Translations under genes and position numbers: made by a program
Notes under the pieces: model-generated
What the model was told of the DNA's origin: nothing
Databases searched by the model: none
The model's input: only the letters and a program-made list of their open reading frames with translations
Assembly: GCA_012735215.1 (NCBI GenBank)
Contig: JAAYHX010000020.1
Coordinates: forward strand, 115,790-179,789
DNA length: 64,000 bases
Reading direction: 5' to 3'
DNA from: Tissierellia bacterium
GTDB taxonomy: Bacteria; Bacillota; Clostridia; Tissierellales; Tepidimicrobiaceae
Part shown: positions 16,843-26,654 of the stretch, in pieces
Position numbering within the stretch: position 1 is the stretch's first letter
Layout: the number at the start of each line of letters is the position of its first letter

Positions 16843-18608
16843 ATGGCCAATAGGCTAATTAAGGAAAAGTCACCATATTTGAAGCAACATGCCTATAACC
16901 CAATAAATTGGTATCCCTGGACAGAAGAAGCCTTTGAAAAAGCGAACAAGGAAGATAAGCCAATCTTCTTGTCCATAGGCTATTCTACCTGCCGATGGTG
17001 CCACAATATGAACAGGGATTGCTTTCAAGACCAGGAAGTAGCAGAGCTGTTGAATAGATATTTCATACCTATTAAAGTAGATAGGGAGGAAAGACCGGAT
17101 ATAGACCATGTATATATTATTTTTGCAGAAGCTATCAGTGGAAATGCAGGATGGCCCCTAAACTTGTTCTTAACCCCAGATAAGAAGCCTTTCTTTGCTG
17201 GTACTTACTTTCCTAAAAGGTCTAGCAAAGGAATGTTGGGTCTTATTGATCTTCTAGAGAAGGTTAATGATTTGTGGCAGACTAGAAAAGAAGATTTGAT
17301 TGAAGAGAGCAAGGAGATAGTAAGGATTGTAGATACAGAGTTTAATACATTGGAAAAAGGAACTATAAATGAGGACATATTAAAAAAACAAGGGTTGAAT
17401 TAGAAAAGATGTTTGATGTGGAATTTGGAGGCTTCTCTAAACGTCCAAAGTTTCCACTACCACAATATATTCTATTTTTATTAGAATATGGTCACAAATT
17501 TGATGACAACAGGGCATTAGACATGGCCAAGTTTACTCTAGATAACATGTATAAGGGTGGAATCTTCGACCATGTTGGTTTTGGATTTTACAGATATTCT
17601 GTAGATGAAAAGTGGCTTGTACCTCATTTTGAAAAGATGCTATATGATAATGCTCTCCTTGGTATTGCATATACTAGGGCTTATGAAATAACTGGAGAGT
17701 CCATATATAGGGATGTGGCAGTGAAAACTTATACCTTTGTGTTAAATGAACTCACATCAGAAGAGGGAGCCTTTTATTCCGCCTTAGATGCAGAAACGGA
17801 AGGAGAGGAGGGCAAGTATTATACCTTTGAATATGATGAAATAATAAAACTTCTAGGAGAAGAATTTGGGAAATTCTACTGTGAGCATTATGATATAACA
17901 AAAGAGGGCAACTTTGAGGGCAAAAATATCCCAAATTTACTAGGTAAGGATATAAAGTCCATAAGCTTTGAGGATATGATTAAGTTAGATAGTATGAGGG
18001 ATAGGATTCTAAGCTATAGGGAAAAGAGAACAAAGCCCTTTAGAGATGAAAAGATATTGACTTCTTGGAATGGATTGATGATTGGCTCCTTGGCCTATGG
18101 GGGAAAGGTACTGGATAACAATGTTTTCATAAGGAAAGCAAAAGAGGCAGCAGATTTTATAATAGCCAATTTGATAGACCTTGAAGGTAATCTCTTATCT
18201 GTTCATATGGATGGAGAAAGCTATAATCTTGGGAACTTACATGACTATGCCTTTTTTGCATATGGCTTACTTACTCTATACCAAGTGACAAATGATGTAG
18301 TATATTTTGAAATAGGTAGAAAGCTGGCAAATAAAACCTTAGAGCTATTTGGAGAGGAAGGAGCCTTATACTACAACAGTCATATTTCAGAGGAGCTTGT
18401 TATTAGACCGAGGGATATATATGATGGTGCAATTCCATCAGGTAATTCATTTGCATTAAGAGTACTGGGCAAACTATATGACTTCACTAAGGACAATATG
18501 TATTACGAAAAAGCTAAAGAAATAATCAATAGCTATGGAGGAAATATAAATAATAGTACGACAGAATACGTGTATTCAATCTTATCCTTGATAAACTATT
18601 TTATCTAA
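16843..18608 (+). pseudogene. yyaL: YyaL/DUF255 thioredoxin-domain protein, frameshifted
   Basis: The N-terminal DUF255 thioredoxin-like domain ([41 protein letters not shown]) is in one frame up to a TAG at 17401. The rest (FGGFSKRPKFPLPQ, then the alpha-alpha barrel with DAETEGEEGKYY and GAIPSGNSFALR) continues in the -1 frame. The switch coincides with seven A's at 17382-17388, read as TTA AAA AAA CAA. A -1 slip gives [15 protein letters not shown], which joins the halves without loss. The product also stops about where the family's last 80-100 residues should begin. ATG 16843 follows AAAGGCGG. This may be a real lesion, slippage or a homopolymer sequencing error. Confidence 0.85.
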
Positions 18609-18633
18609 AATTATAAATTTATGAAAAAAGATG

Positions 18634-18661
18634 TTTACTTTATAAAAAAGTATGGTATATT
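18634..18661 (+). promoter_or_regulatory. Promoter of the Cys T-box/cysK-cysE operon
   Basis: TTTACT (18634-18639), 16-bp spacer, TGG-TATATT (TATATT 18656-18661), just upstream of the T-box leader. Confidence 0.5.
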
Positions 18662-18689
18662 TAAACGTAGATGTTTTAAATATGGATGG

Positions 18690-18957
18690 CAGTGAAGTGG
18701 TAAAGTAGAATGTAGGATGTATTCCAGAGAGGATTCCGTTTGGTGGGAGGAATCTATACTACTATATTTGAAGTGCGCCACTGAGCCTTTAGTCGAAAGT
18801 TTAGTAGACTAAAACGGGAGTTCCCGTTATAGAACTAGAGTATGTTAGTACTCGACAAGAGATGGGACATTTTGTCCTAAACAGAGTGGAACCGCGAAAG
18901 GTGAGTAACCTTTTGCCTCTGTGTATTTTATATACATGAGGCAAAAGGTTTTTTTAT
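18690..18957 (+). promoter_or_regulatory. T-box riboswitch, tRNA-Cys specific (UGC specifier)
   Basis: The T-box motif AGAGTGGAACCGCG is at 18883-18896. The specifier loop reads GAAG-TGC-GCC with the Cys codon at 18774-18776, in register with the GTA and AGA specifiers of the valS and argS leaders. The terminator is CCTTTTGCCTC / GAGGCAAAAGG (18909-18919, 18938-18948) plus seven T's. Uncharged tRNA-Cys should favour antitermination and cysK-cysE expression. Confidence 0.93.
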
Positions 18958-19010
18958 TTGTATTTTGTTAACAATAGTGTAAATTAAATAAATATATGGA
19001 GGTAATAGTG

Positions 19011-19928
19011 ATGAAATATGAGAATATTTATAAGACCATAGGTAAAACACCTTTAGTGAAGATTAACAACTTAACAGATGAAAATATGGCTGATATATAT
19101 GTAAAGGTTGAATCCTTTAATCCAGCTGGCAGTGTTAAGGACAGACCAGCATTGTATATGATTAAGGATGCCGAAGAAAAAGGAATCCTAAAAAGTGGTG
19201 GAACCATTGTAGAACCTACTAGCGGAAATACAGGAATAGCCCTATCCATGATTGGAGCTGCAAGGGGGTACAAGGTAATAATAGTGATGCCTGATACCAT
19301 GAGCATTGAAAGAAGAAGGCTTATGCAGGCTTACGGAGCAGAATTAATTCTTACAGAAGGGAAGTATGGCATGCAAGGGGCAGTGGATAAGGCTCTTGAG
19401 CTAAAAGAAGAACATGGCTACTTCATGCCTAACCAGTTTGGAAACCCAGCCAATGTTAAGGCCCATTATGAAACTACAGCAGTGGAAATACTAGAAGCTA
19501 TTGGAGGCCCTTTTGATGCATTTGTGGCTGGAGTAGGAACAGGAGGAACTGTTTCTGGAGTGGGGAGAAGATTAAAAGAAGTGAACCCAAAGGCAATTGT
19601 TGTAGCAGTTGAACCTAAGAAATCTCCACTATTGTCTGAAGGAAAAGCAGGAAGCCATAAAATTCAGGGCATAGGAGCAAACTTTGTGCCTGAAATACTA
19701 GATAGAGGCATATTAGATGAAATAATAACTGTAGAGGATGAAGATGCTTTGAACTTGGCAAGACGGATTGGGGCTGAAGAAGGAATCTTCTGCGGTATTT
19801 CTTCAGGGGCAAATGTGTTTGCAGCCATTGAGCTTGCTAAGAGATTAGGAAAGGGTAAGAAGGTGGTAACAGTTTTACCTGATACTGGAGAAAGGTATCT
19901 GTCTACAGCATTATTTATCGGAGAGTGA
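19011..19928 (+). CDS. cysK: O-acetylserine sulfhydrylase (cysteine synthase)
   Basis: A roughly 305-residue PLP enzyme that makes cysteine from O-acetylserine and sulfide. Motifs are [21 protein letters not shown] with the PLP lysine at K43, [22 protein letters not shown] and FCGISSGAN. The ATG at 19011 is chosen because GGAGG (18998-19002) overlaps the earlier in-frame ATG at 18996. It is controlled by the Cys T-box upstream and followed after 4 bp by cysE. Confidence 0.96.
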   Translation: MKYENIYKTIGKTPLVKINNLTDENMADIYVKVESFNPAGSVKDRPALYMIKDAEEKGILKSGGTIVEPTSGNTGIALSMIGAARGYKVIIVMPDTMSIERRRLMQAYGAELILTEGKYGMQGAVDKALELKEEHGYFMPNQFGNPANVKAHYETTAVEILEAIGGPFDAFVAGVGTGGTVSGVGRRLKEVNPKAIVVAVEPKKSPLLSEGKAGSHKIQGIGANFVPEILDRGILDEIITVEDEDALNLARRIGAEEGIFCGISSGANVFAAIELAKRLGKGKKVVTVLPDTGERYLSTALFIGE

Positions 19929-19932
19929 TATT

Positions 19933-20481
19933 ATGTTTATCAAAACTATAAGGAATGAAGCTAAAAATATACTAAGGAAGGATCCAGCAGCTAAAAGTAT
20001 GATTGAAGTAATACTCTGCTACCCAGGATTAAAAGCAATTATTTACCACAGGATAAGTCATATGTTATATAAAAAGAAAAGGTATACCTTAGCAAGAGTT
20101 ATATCCCAAAGGGCTAGAAGAATTACAGGTATAGAGATTCATCCCGGGGCCCAAATAGGGAAAAACCTTTTTATTGATCATGGTATGGGGATTGTTATTG
20201 GAGAAACTGCGAAAGTTGGAAACAATGTAACCATATATCATGGAGTGACCTTGGGAGGAATCGGAGGAGATCCTAAGGCCAAACGTCACCCTACTGTAGA
20301 AGATGATGTGATGATAGGTGCTGGAGCTAAGGTTTTAGGTCCTATTACTATAGGCAAAGGAGCTAAAATTGGAGCGAATGCGGTAGTGCTAGATGATGTA
20401 CCTCCTTATACTACAGTGGTTGGTATGCCAGCAAAAGTAGTGAAGGTTAACAAGAGGGACTATATTATGTATGTTATATAA
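19933..20481 (+). CDS. cysE: Serine O-acetyltransferase
   Basis: A 182-residue left-handed beta-helix acetyltransferase producing O-acetylserine for CysK. Hexapeptide repeats and catalytic segments are visible: [35 protein letters not shown] and [25 protein letters not shown]. It is the short form typical of Gram-positive bacteria. It is cotranscribed with cysK and under the same Cys T-box. Confidence 0.96.
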   Translation: MFIKTIRNEAKNILRKDPAAKSMIEVILCYPGLKAIIYHRISHMLYKKKRYTLARVISQRARRITGIEIHPGAQIGKNLFIDHGMGIVIGETAKVGNNVTIYHGVTLGGIGGDPKAKRHPTVEDDVMIGAGAKVLGPITIGKGAKIGANAVVLDDVPPYTTVVGMPAKVVKVNKRDYIMYVI

Positions 20482-20489
20482 ATTGCTTG

Positions 20490-20517
20490 TTTACAATTAG
20501 TAAAAATATTGTATAAT
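20490..20517 (+). promoter_or_regulatory. trpS promoter
   Basis: TTTACA (20490-20495), 16-bp spacer, TATAAT (20512-20517), directly upstream of the T-box leader. Confidence 0.6.
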
Positions 20518-20544
20518 AGTAATTAAAATAATAATAGGCGTAAA

Positions 20545-20775
20545 AGCAATGATCAAGAAGAGTAGGCATAATAAAGGTCTATAGCGAGTCAGGGGTGGTG
20601 GAAGCCTGATGATACTGTTATGCTGAATGGGCTTGAGAGCTAATATTCGAAACCTAGTAGGATATTAGGGGTAATCTCCCTTAAAAGATTAAAGGTGGGC
20701 ATTAGTCCAAATAGAGTGGTACCGCGGAAGTAACCCTTTCGTCTCTGTTTTTTGAGATGAAAGGGTTTATTTTAT
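20545..20775 (+). promoter_or_regulatory. T-box riboswitch, tRNA-Trp specific (UGG specifier)
   Basis: T-box motif AGAGTGGTACCGCG at 20713-20726; specifier TGG at 20628-20630 (GCTGAA-TGG-GCTTGAG). The terminator stem AACCCTTTCGTCTC pairs with GAGATGAAAGGGTTT. It controls trpS. Confidence 0.93.
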
Positions 20776-20814
20776 ATCTAGTTTTGTAACATTATGAGGA
20801 TGGAGGTTTGCTTT

Positions 20815-21807
20815 ATGGAAAGAAAAGTAGTATTTAGTGGCGTACAACCATCAGGTGGTTTAACCATTGGAAATTATATAGGGGCTATAAGGAACTGGGT
20901 ATCTTTACAAGATGAATATGATTGCTATTATTCAATAGTTGATTTGCATGCTATTACAGTACCTCAGGTACCAAAGGACTTGAGAAAGAATACCTTAGAA
21001 GTCTTAGCTTTATACTTGGCTTGTGGATTGGATCCAGAAAAGTGCACCATATTCATTCAATCTCATGTTTCAACTCATGCTGAGCTGGCTTGGGTATTAA
21101 ATACTATGTCCTATATGGGGCAGTTAAGCAGAATGACCCAGTATAAGGATAAATCTCAGAAATTAGGAGAAAGTGTAAATGCTGGTTTATTTACCTATCC
21201 TGTACTTATGGCAGCAGATATACTTCTATATCAAGCAGATTATGTACCAGTAGGTCAAGATCAAAAGCAACATCTAGAACTTGCCAGAGACTTGACAGAT
21301 AGATTTAACAATAGATATAGTCCTACTTTCAAAGTGCCAGAGCCATTGATAAAAAAAGAAGAGGGCAAGATAATGAGCCTACAGGATCCAAACAAGAAGA
21401 TGTCCAAGTCTGATGAAAATGACAATGGGTTTATATTGATACTTGAAAAGCCTGATGATATAAGGAGAAAGATAAAAAGAGCAGTAACAGATTCCATAGG
21501 AGAAGTAAGGTTTAGTGAAGAACAGCCTGCTATCAAGAATCTTATGACAATTTATTCAGCCTTTAGTGGATGCTCTTTTGAAGATATTGAAAAGAGATAT
21601 GAAGGTCAGGGATACAAACAATTTAAAGAAGATCTTGCAGAGGTTGTAATAGAGGGGTTAGCTCCCATACAGGAAAGATTCAAAGAGATTATGAACAACA
21701 AGGAATATTTAGAAAATGTATATAAACAAGGAGCAGAAAAGGCCCAATACGTATCAAATAAAACCTTGAGAAAGGTATATAAGAAGATTGGATTTGTGGT
21801 AAAATAG
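20815..21807 (+). CDS. trpS: Tryptophanyl-tRNA synthetase
   Basis: A roughly 330-residue class I synthetase charging tRNA-Trp. The HIGH-type motif reads PSGGLTIGNYIGA and the KMSKS loop is KKMSKSDEND. The ATG at 20815 (MERKVVFSG) follows GGAGG; an upstream in-frame ATG near 20794 is too close to or inside the RBS region. Regulated by the Trp T-box immediately upstream. Confidence 0.96.
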   Translation: MERKVVFSGVQPSGGLTIGNYIGAIRNWVSLQDEYDCYYSIVDLHAITVPQVPKDLRKNTLEVLALYLACGLDPEKCTIFIQSHVSTHAELAWVLNTMSYMGQLSRMTQYKDKSQKLGESVNAGLFTYPVLMAADILLYQADYVPVGQDQKQHLELARDLTDRFNNRYSPTFKVPEPLIKKEEGKIMSLQDPNKKMSKSDENDNGFILILEKPDDIRRKIKRAVTDSIGEVRFSEEQPAIKNLMTIYSAFSGCSFEDIEKRYEGQGYKQFKEDLAEVVIEGLAPIQERFKEIMNNKEYLENVYKQGAEKAQYVSNKTLRKVYKKIGFVVK

Positions 21808-21825
21808 GTTTACTAGGTAAGATAA

Positions 21826-21876
21826 AAAGCATATGATGAAGATGGCTTAAAGCTTATCTCTATCATATGCTTTACT
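21826..21876. terminator. Terminator after trpS
   Basis: AAAGCATATGAT (21826-21837) pairs with ATCATATGCTTT (21862-21873). It lies between trpS and a convergent gene and may serve both. Confidence 0.75.
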
Positions 21877-21975
21877 TATAATAATTATATTCTCTTGTTA
21901 ACTATAGGGCCTCTTGCTTTTACAGTTGCATCTATATAAGTAAAAGAAGTTGCTTATGTCTCATTTGTTCAATAT

Positions 21976-22992
21976 TTAATCTAATTTGACACTCTTAATG
22001 GCTTCTTCTGCAAAAGTTGTGGTTACAATTTTATCATACCCTGGTCTTACATCAAGTTCACCTGCTAACTCCATTATGTCCATTAGGTGTTCAAGTCCGT
22101 CTTTAGAGATAACTGGATCTGGTTTCCAACTATCTTGGTTTTTGTATCTATCGATTAAGGATATCAATACATCGTCTTCAGTATCTGGGAAGAAAGGTTT
22201 TACAACTTCAGCAACTTCTTCAGTTGTGTGATTTTGAACCCAGAGCATACCTTTATATAGGGCATTGGTAAAGGATTGAATAAGCTCAGGATCCTTTTCT
22301 ATGGTGCTTTTTAGAGCACAGTAACATGTATATGGTATATACCCGCCTTCTACACCTATGGATGTTACCACATACCCTTTACCTTCTTTTTCAAGGCTAG
22401 AGGCTACAGGTTCAAAAAGGGTAACATAATCTCCTTCACCGCCAACGAAAGCTCCTGCAAGCACATCGAACTGTACATCTGTTCTTAGGTTAACATCAAC
22501 TCCTGGAGTTAGTCCGTTTTTCTTGACAACGTATTCTAAAGTCATAAAGGGGACTCCACCTTTTCTACCACCTAGGACTTCTTTTCCTTTAAGTTTATCC
22601 CATGTGAAATTTGGGTCTGGTTCTCTAGCAACTAAGAATTGACCGTCTCTTTGGGTTAGTTGTGCAAAGTTTATGGCATAGTCTTCCCTTCCTTCATTAT
22701 AGACATAGATGGAGGCTTCGGGTCCCATAAACCCTATGTCTGCATCTTTACTCAAAACTGCTGCCATGGATTTATCTGCCCCTTTTCCGTCAATTAATTC
22801 AATTTCTAATCCTTCTTCTTCAAAGAATCCTAAACTTAAAGCTACATATTGGGGAGTGTAAAACAAGGAGTGGGTTACTTCTACTAACCTTACTTTTCGC
22901 AAGTCTTCTTCTTTACTACATCCAGTAATTATAAAGCTTAGTATTAATGTCAACAATAAAATGAAAGAAATTGTCTTAAAACCCTTTGACAT
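21976..22992 (-). CDS. ABC transporter substrate-binding lipoprotein, NitT/TauT (SsuA/THI5-like)
   Basis: A 338-residue extracellular solute-binding protein. The N-terminus is a lipoprotein signal with a lipobox (LSFIITGCSKEE), so it is anchored at the outer face of the membrane. The body (THSLFYTPQYVALSLGFFEEEGLEIELIDG, then a SMAAVLSKDADIGFMGPEA segment) is of the NMT1/SsuA type that binds nitrate, sulfonates, thiamine precursors or similar small molecules. No permease or ATPase gene is adjacent, so it is an orphan or works with a system encoded elsewhere. Confidence 0.85.
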   Translation of the reverse strand: MSKGFKTISFILLLTLILSFIITGCSKEEDLRKVRLVEVTHSLFYTPQYVALSLGFFEEEGLEIELIDGKGADKSMAAVLSKDADIGFMGPEASIYVYNEGREDYAINFAQLTQRDGQFLVAREPDPNFTWDKLKGKEVLGGRKGGVPFMTLEYVVKKNGLTPGVDVNLRTDVQFDVLAGAFVGGEGDYVTLFEPVASSLEKEGKGYVVTSIGVEGGYIPYTCYCALKSTIEKDPELIQSFTNALYKGMLWVQNHTTEEVAEVVKPFFPDTEDDVLISLIDRYKNQDSWKPDPVISKDGLEHLMDIMELAGELDVRPGYDKIVTTTFAEEAIKSVKLD

Positions 22993-23104
22993 ATTATCAC
23001 CCCTATAATATTATAAAAATAAATGGTAGCTTTATTAGCTATAATATTCTTGTTAGTAAATTTGGTTACTAAATAAAATACAATAGCAAGAAAGAGGGTT
23101 TGCA

Positions 23105-23641
23105 TTGAATATACCTAACATACTTACTATCATAAGAATTATTTTAGTTCCTGTGTACTTGCATGTTTTCTACAACTTAGAAAACATACTTTTTGCAGGA
23201 TTGGTGTTTGCTTTGGCAGGGATTACGGATGCTTTAGATGGAAGAATTGCTAGAAAGTATAATATGACATCAAAGCTGGGAGCAGCATTGGATCCTCTTG
23301 CCGATAAGTTGATGACTTTTGCAGTACTCATAAGCTTTACATCCATAGAACTGATACCATTGTGGGCTGTGCTAATTCTTGGAATTAAAGAAGTATTAAT
23401 GATATTAGGTGCTGTTATCTTGTATTTGTTTAAAGAAAAAAGGGTTCTCCCATCAAATAAATTTGGAAAGTCGGCTACAGTATTTTTCTATATTACTATC
23501 TCTACTATAGTGTTGAAGGTTCCTTTCTCAGGACTGGTAAAATTGTTGATCCTTATTACGGTCTGTTTAAACATAGTGGCATTCTTGAACTACTTAAAAA
23601 TATTCCTTTCTAAGGATAGTGATGAAGAATTCATTAAGTAA
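23105..23641 (+). CDS. pgsA: CDP-diacylglycerol-glycerol-3-phosphate phosphatidyltransferase
   Basis: A 178-residue CDP-alcohol phosphatidyltransferase making phosphatidylglycerophosphate in the membrane. The full DGx2ARx8Gx3Dx3D motif is present (DGRIAR, then G, then DPLAD). N-terminal NIPNILTIIRI is typical of PgsA, and several hydrophobic helices follow. TTG start at 23105 behind GAGGG. Confidence 0.92.
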   Translation: MNIPNILTIIRIILVPVYLHVFYNLENILFAGLVFALAGITDALDGRIARKYNMTSKLGAALDPLADKLMTFAVLISFTSIELIPLWAVLILGIKEVLMILGAVILYLFKEKRVLPSNKFGKSATVFFYITISTIVLKVPFSGLVKLLILITVCLNIVAFLNYLKIFLSKDSDEEFIK

Positions 23642-23643
23642 TA

Positions 23644-23672
23644 TTGACATAATATTTGGATGAATATATAAT
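23644..23672 (+). promoter_or_regulatory. valS promoter
   Basis: TTGACA (23644-23649), 17-bp spacer, TATAAT (23667-23672). A consensus vegetative promoter upstream of the Val T-box. Confidence 0.85.
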
Positions 23673-23699
23673 AGTGAATAATAATTTCATACTTAGGCT

Positions 23700-23928
23700 G
23701 TGAGGAAGAGGAGTAAGTAAACAACCTATACAGAGATAAAAGCCCATAGGCTGAAAGGCTTTTATAGGCAATGGTTACTGAAGGTAGCTTCTGAGCCTTT
23801 AGGCTGAAATTAAGTAGGCTTAAACGGAAGAACCGTTATTATCAATGAGTGCCATAGTCTTCTATGGAATCAAGGTGGTACCGCGGATTATGCCTTCGCC
23901 CTTGCAAGAGGGGTGAAGGTTTTTTTAT
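23700..23928 (+). promoter_or_regulatory. T-box riboswitch, tRNA-Val specific (GUA specifier)
   Basis: T-box motif AAGGTGGTACCGCGG at 23872-23886; specifier GAAG-GTA-GCT with GTA at 23784-23786. Terminator CCTTCGCCC / GGGGTGAAGG plus seven T's (to 23927). Controls valS. Confidence 0.93.
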
Positions 23929-23960
23929 TGTAAATACTATTTGAAAAGGAGGAAGAAGGT

Positions 23961-26612
23961 ATGATAGAGAATTTAGCGAAAACGTATGATCCTAAGGAAT
24001 TTGAAGATAGGATATATAAGTATTGGATGGAAAATGGTTTTTTTAAAGCTGAAGTAAATAAGGAAAAGAAACCTTTTACCATAATGATGCCTCCGCCAAA
24101 TGTTACTGGAAATCTTCACATGGGCCATGCACTAAACAATACGATCCAGGATATCCTCATTAGGTGGAAGCGTATGGAAGGATACGAAGCATTATGGCAG
24201 CCTGGTACAGACCATGCCAGTATTTCAACAGAGGCCAAAGTAGTTGAAAAGCTTAAGAAAGAGGGAAAGAGTAAAGAGCAGTTAGGCAGGGAAGGATTTT
24301 TAGAAGAAGCCTGGGCTTGGACAAATAAGTATGGTGGAAACATAAACAATCAGCTTAAAAAGTTAGGTGTATCTTGTGATTGGGATAGGGAAAGATTTAC
24401 CCTTGATGAAGGATTAAGCTATGCTGTAGAGGAAGTGTTTATTAGATTATACAATAAAGGATTAATATATAGAGGCAATAGGATCATAAACTGGTGCCCA
24501 AACTGTAAAACAGCTATATCCGATGCAGAAGTTGACCATGAAGAAACGGAAGGACATATTTGGCATATAAAGTATCCAATTAAGGGTGAAGATAAATTCA
24601 TCACCATAGCTACTACTAGACCAGAAACTATGCTAGGGGACCTAGCCGTAGCAGTAAATCCACAAGATGATAGATATAAAGATTTAGTTGGTAAAACTGC
24701 TATTCTTCCACTGGTTAATAGGGAGATACCTATAATCGCTGACGACTATGTAGATATGGAATTTGGTACAGGTGCAGTAAAAATAACTCCATCTCACGAT
24801 CCTAATGACTTTGAAGTAGGAGCAAGGCACAATATAGGGCAATTGAAGATAATGAATGATGATGCTACCATTAATGAAAATGGTGGTATATATGAAGGCT
24901 TGGACAGATATGAGGCAAGGAAAAGAATAGTAGAGGATCTAAAGGCTCAAGGCTACTTAGTTGATGAAAAGAAACATTTGCACAGTGTAGGCCACTGTGA
25001 AAGATGCAAAACAACTGTGGAGCCAATTATATCAAAACAGTGGTTTGTGAAGATGGAACCATTGGCCAAACCAGCTCTTGAAGCATATAGAGAAGGAAAA
25101 CTAAACTTTATTCCAGAAAGATTTGGAAAGATTTATGTTCACTGGCTTGAAAACATAAAGGATTGGTGTATCTCTAGACAGCTTTGGTGGGGACATAGAC
25201 TACCTGTTTATTATTGCAATGATTGTGATGAGATAATGGTTTCAAGGGAAAAACCTGAGACCTGTACTAAGTGTGGAAGTAATAACTTGTATCAAGATCC
25301 AGATACATTGGACACCTGGTTCTCATCAGCATTGTGGCCTTTCTCTACCTTAGGATGGCCTGAGAAAAATGAGGATTTGAACTATTTCTTCCCAACTGAT
25401 GTATTGGTTACTGGATATGATATTATTTTCTTCTGGGTTATAAGAATGGTATTTTCCAGTATTGAACAGATGGGAGAAGTTCCCTTTAAAGATGTATTCT
25501 TAACTGGACTTGTAAGGGATTCCCTTGGTAGAAAGATGAGCAAATCCCTAGGAAACGGCATAGATCCATTGGATGTTATCAATGAGTATGGGGCTGATGC
25601 TTTAAGGTTTACACTAGTTACAGGAAACTCTCCTGGCAATGATATGCGTTTTTATATGGAAAGGGTGGAAGCTAATAGGAATTTTGCAAACAAGTTATGG
25701 AATGCAGCAAGATTTGTGTTAATGAACTTAGATGAGAAGGTAGCAGTTGAACCAATTGATAAGAGTTCATTAGAAGAAGAGGATAGGTGGATCATTTCAA
25801 GGATTAATACGGTTATTAAAGAAGCTACAACCAATCTGGAAAAATATGAAATAGGTATTGCAGCTCAGAATATATACGATTTTATATGGGATGAATACTG
25901 TGACTGGTATATTGAAATGGTTAAACCTAGACTTTATGGAGATAATCTATCTAGCAAAGAGACTGCAGAGAAGGTTCTATTATATGTACTTGAAAACATA
26001 CTGAAACTGTTGCATCCCTTTATGCCTTATATTACAGAAGAAATATGGAATCATCTGCCCAGTAGAGAAAAGGCTCTTATCATAAGCGACTGGCCAACAT
26101 ATAATAGGGAAGATGAGAATAAGGAATCTGAAAGAAAGATGAGCTTTGTAATGAGTGCTATCAAAGGTATTAGGAATGCAAGACAGGAGATGAATATAGC
26201 TCCATCAAGGAAGGCTACATTGATATTTGTAACCCAGGATGAAGCTGTTAAAGATCTTATAGATTATGGAAGAAGATACTTTGTAAACTTAGCTAGTGCT
26301 GATACTATAATAATTGAAGATGACAAATCAAATCTTGGAGATAACAATCTGTCAGTAGTATTGGATAGATGTGAAGTCTTTATACCATTGAAGGATTTGG
26401 TAGACCTTGATAAGGAAATAGAAAGGCTTGAAAAGGAAAGAGAAAAATTAGAGGCAGAACTGAAGAGGGTAAGAGGAAAGCTTTCTAATGAAGGGTTCTT
26501 GAAAAAAGCACCAGAAGAAGTAGTTGCAAAAGAGAGGGAAAAACTAGAAAAATACGAAAATATGATGGATAAGGTACTACAAAGAATAGACTCATTAAAG
26601 TCCAGCAAATAA
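23961..26612 (+). CDS. valS: Valyl-tRNA synthetase
   Basis: An 883-residue class I synthetase of normal length. HIGH-type motif [11 protein letters not shown]; editing domain with [15 protein letters not shown] loop [11 protein letters not shown]; a zinc-like [14 protein letters not shown] insertion; and the C-terminal ValS coiled coil rich in E, K and R (about residues 810-880). ATG behind AAAGGAGG. Controlled by the Val T-box; folC follows after 42 bp. Confidence 0.97.
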   Translation: MIENLAKTYDPKEFEDRIYKYWMENGFFKAEVNKEKKPFTIMMPPPNVTGNLHMGHALNNTIQDILIRWKRMEGYEALWQPGTDHASISTEAKVVEKLKKEGKSKEQLGREGFLEEAWAWTNKYGGNINNQLKKLGVSCDWDRERFTLDEGLSYAVEEVFIRLYNKGLIYRGNRIINWCPNCKTAISDAEVDHEETEGHIWHIKYPIKGEDKFITIATTRPETMLGDLAVAVNPQDDRYKDLVGKTAILPLVNREIPIIADDYVDMEFGTGAVKITPSHDPNDFEVGARHNIGQLKIMNDDATINENGGIYEGLDRYEARKRIVEDLKAQGYLVDEKKHLHSVGHCERCKTTVEPIISKQWFVKMEPLAKPALEAYREGKLNFIPERFGKIYVHWLENIKDWCISRQLWWGHRLPVYYCNDCDEIMVSREKPETCTKCGSNNLYQDPDTLDTWFSSALWPFSTLGWPEKNEDLNYFFPTDVLVTGYDIIFFWVIRMVFSSIEQMGEVPFKDVFLTGLVRDSLGRKMSKSLGNGIDPLDVINEYGADALRFTLVTGNSPGNDMRFYMERVEANRNFANKLWNAARFVLMNLDEKVAVEPIDKSSLEEEDRWIISRINTVIKEATTNLEKYEIGIAAQNIYDFIWDEYCDWYIEMVKPRLYGDNLSSKETAEKVLLYVLENILKLLHPFMPYITEEIWNHLPSREKALIISDWPTYNREDENKESERKMSFVMSAIKGIRNARQEMNIAPSRKATLIFVTQDEAVKDLIDYGRRYFVNLASADTIIIEDDKSNLGDNNLSVVLDRCEVFIPLKDLVDLDKEIERLEKEREKLEAELKRVRGKLSNEGFLKKAPEEVVAKEREKLEKYENMMDKVLQRIDSLKSSK

Positions 26613-26654
26613 TATGGGTAGTAACAGACTTTATTGTATATGTGAGGGATTAAT

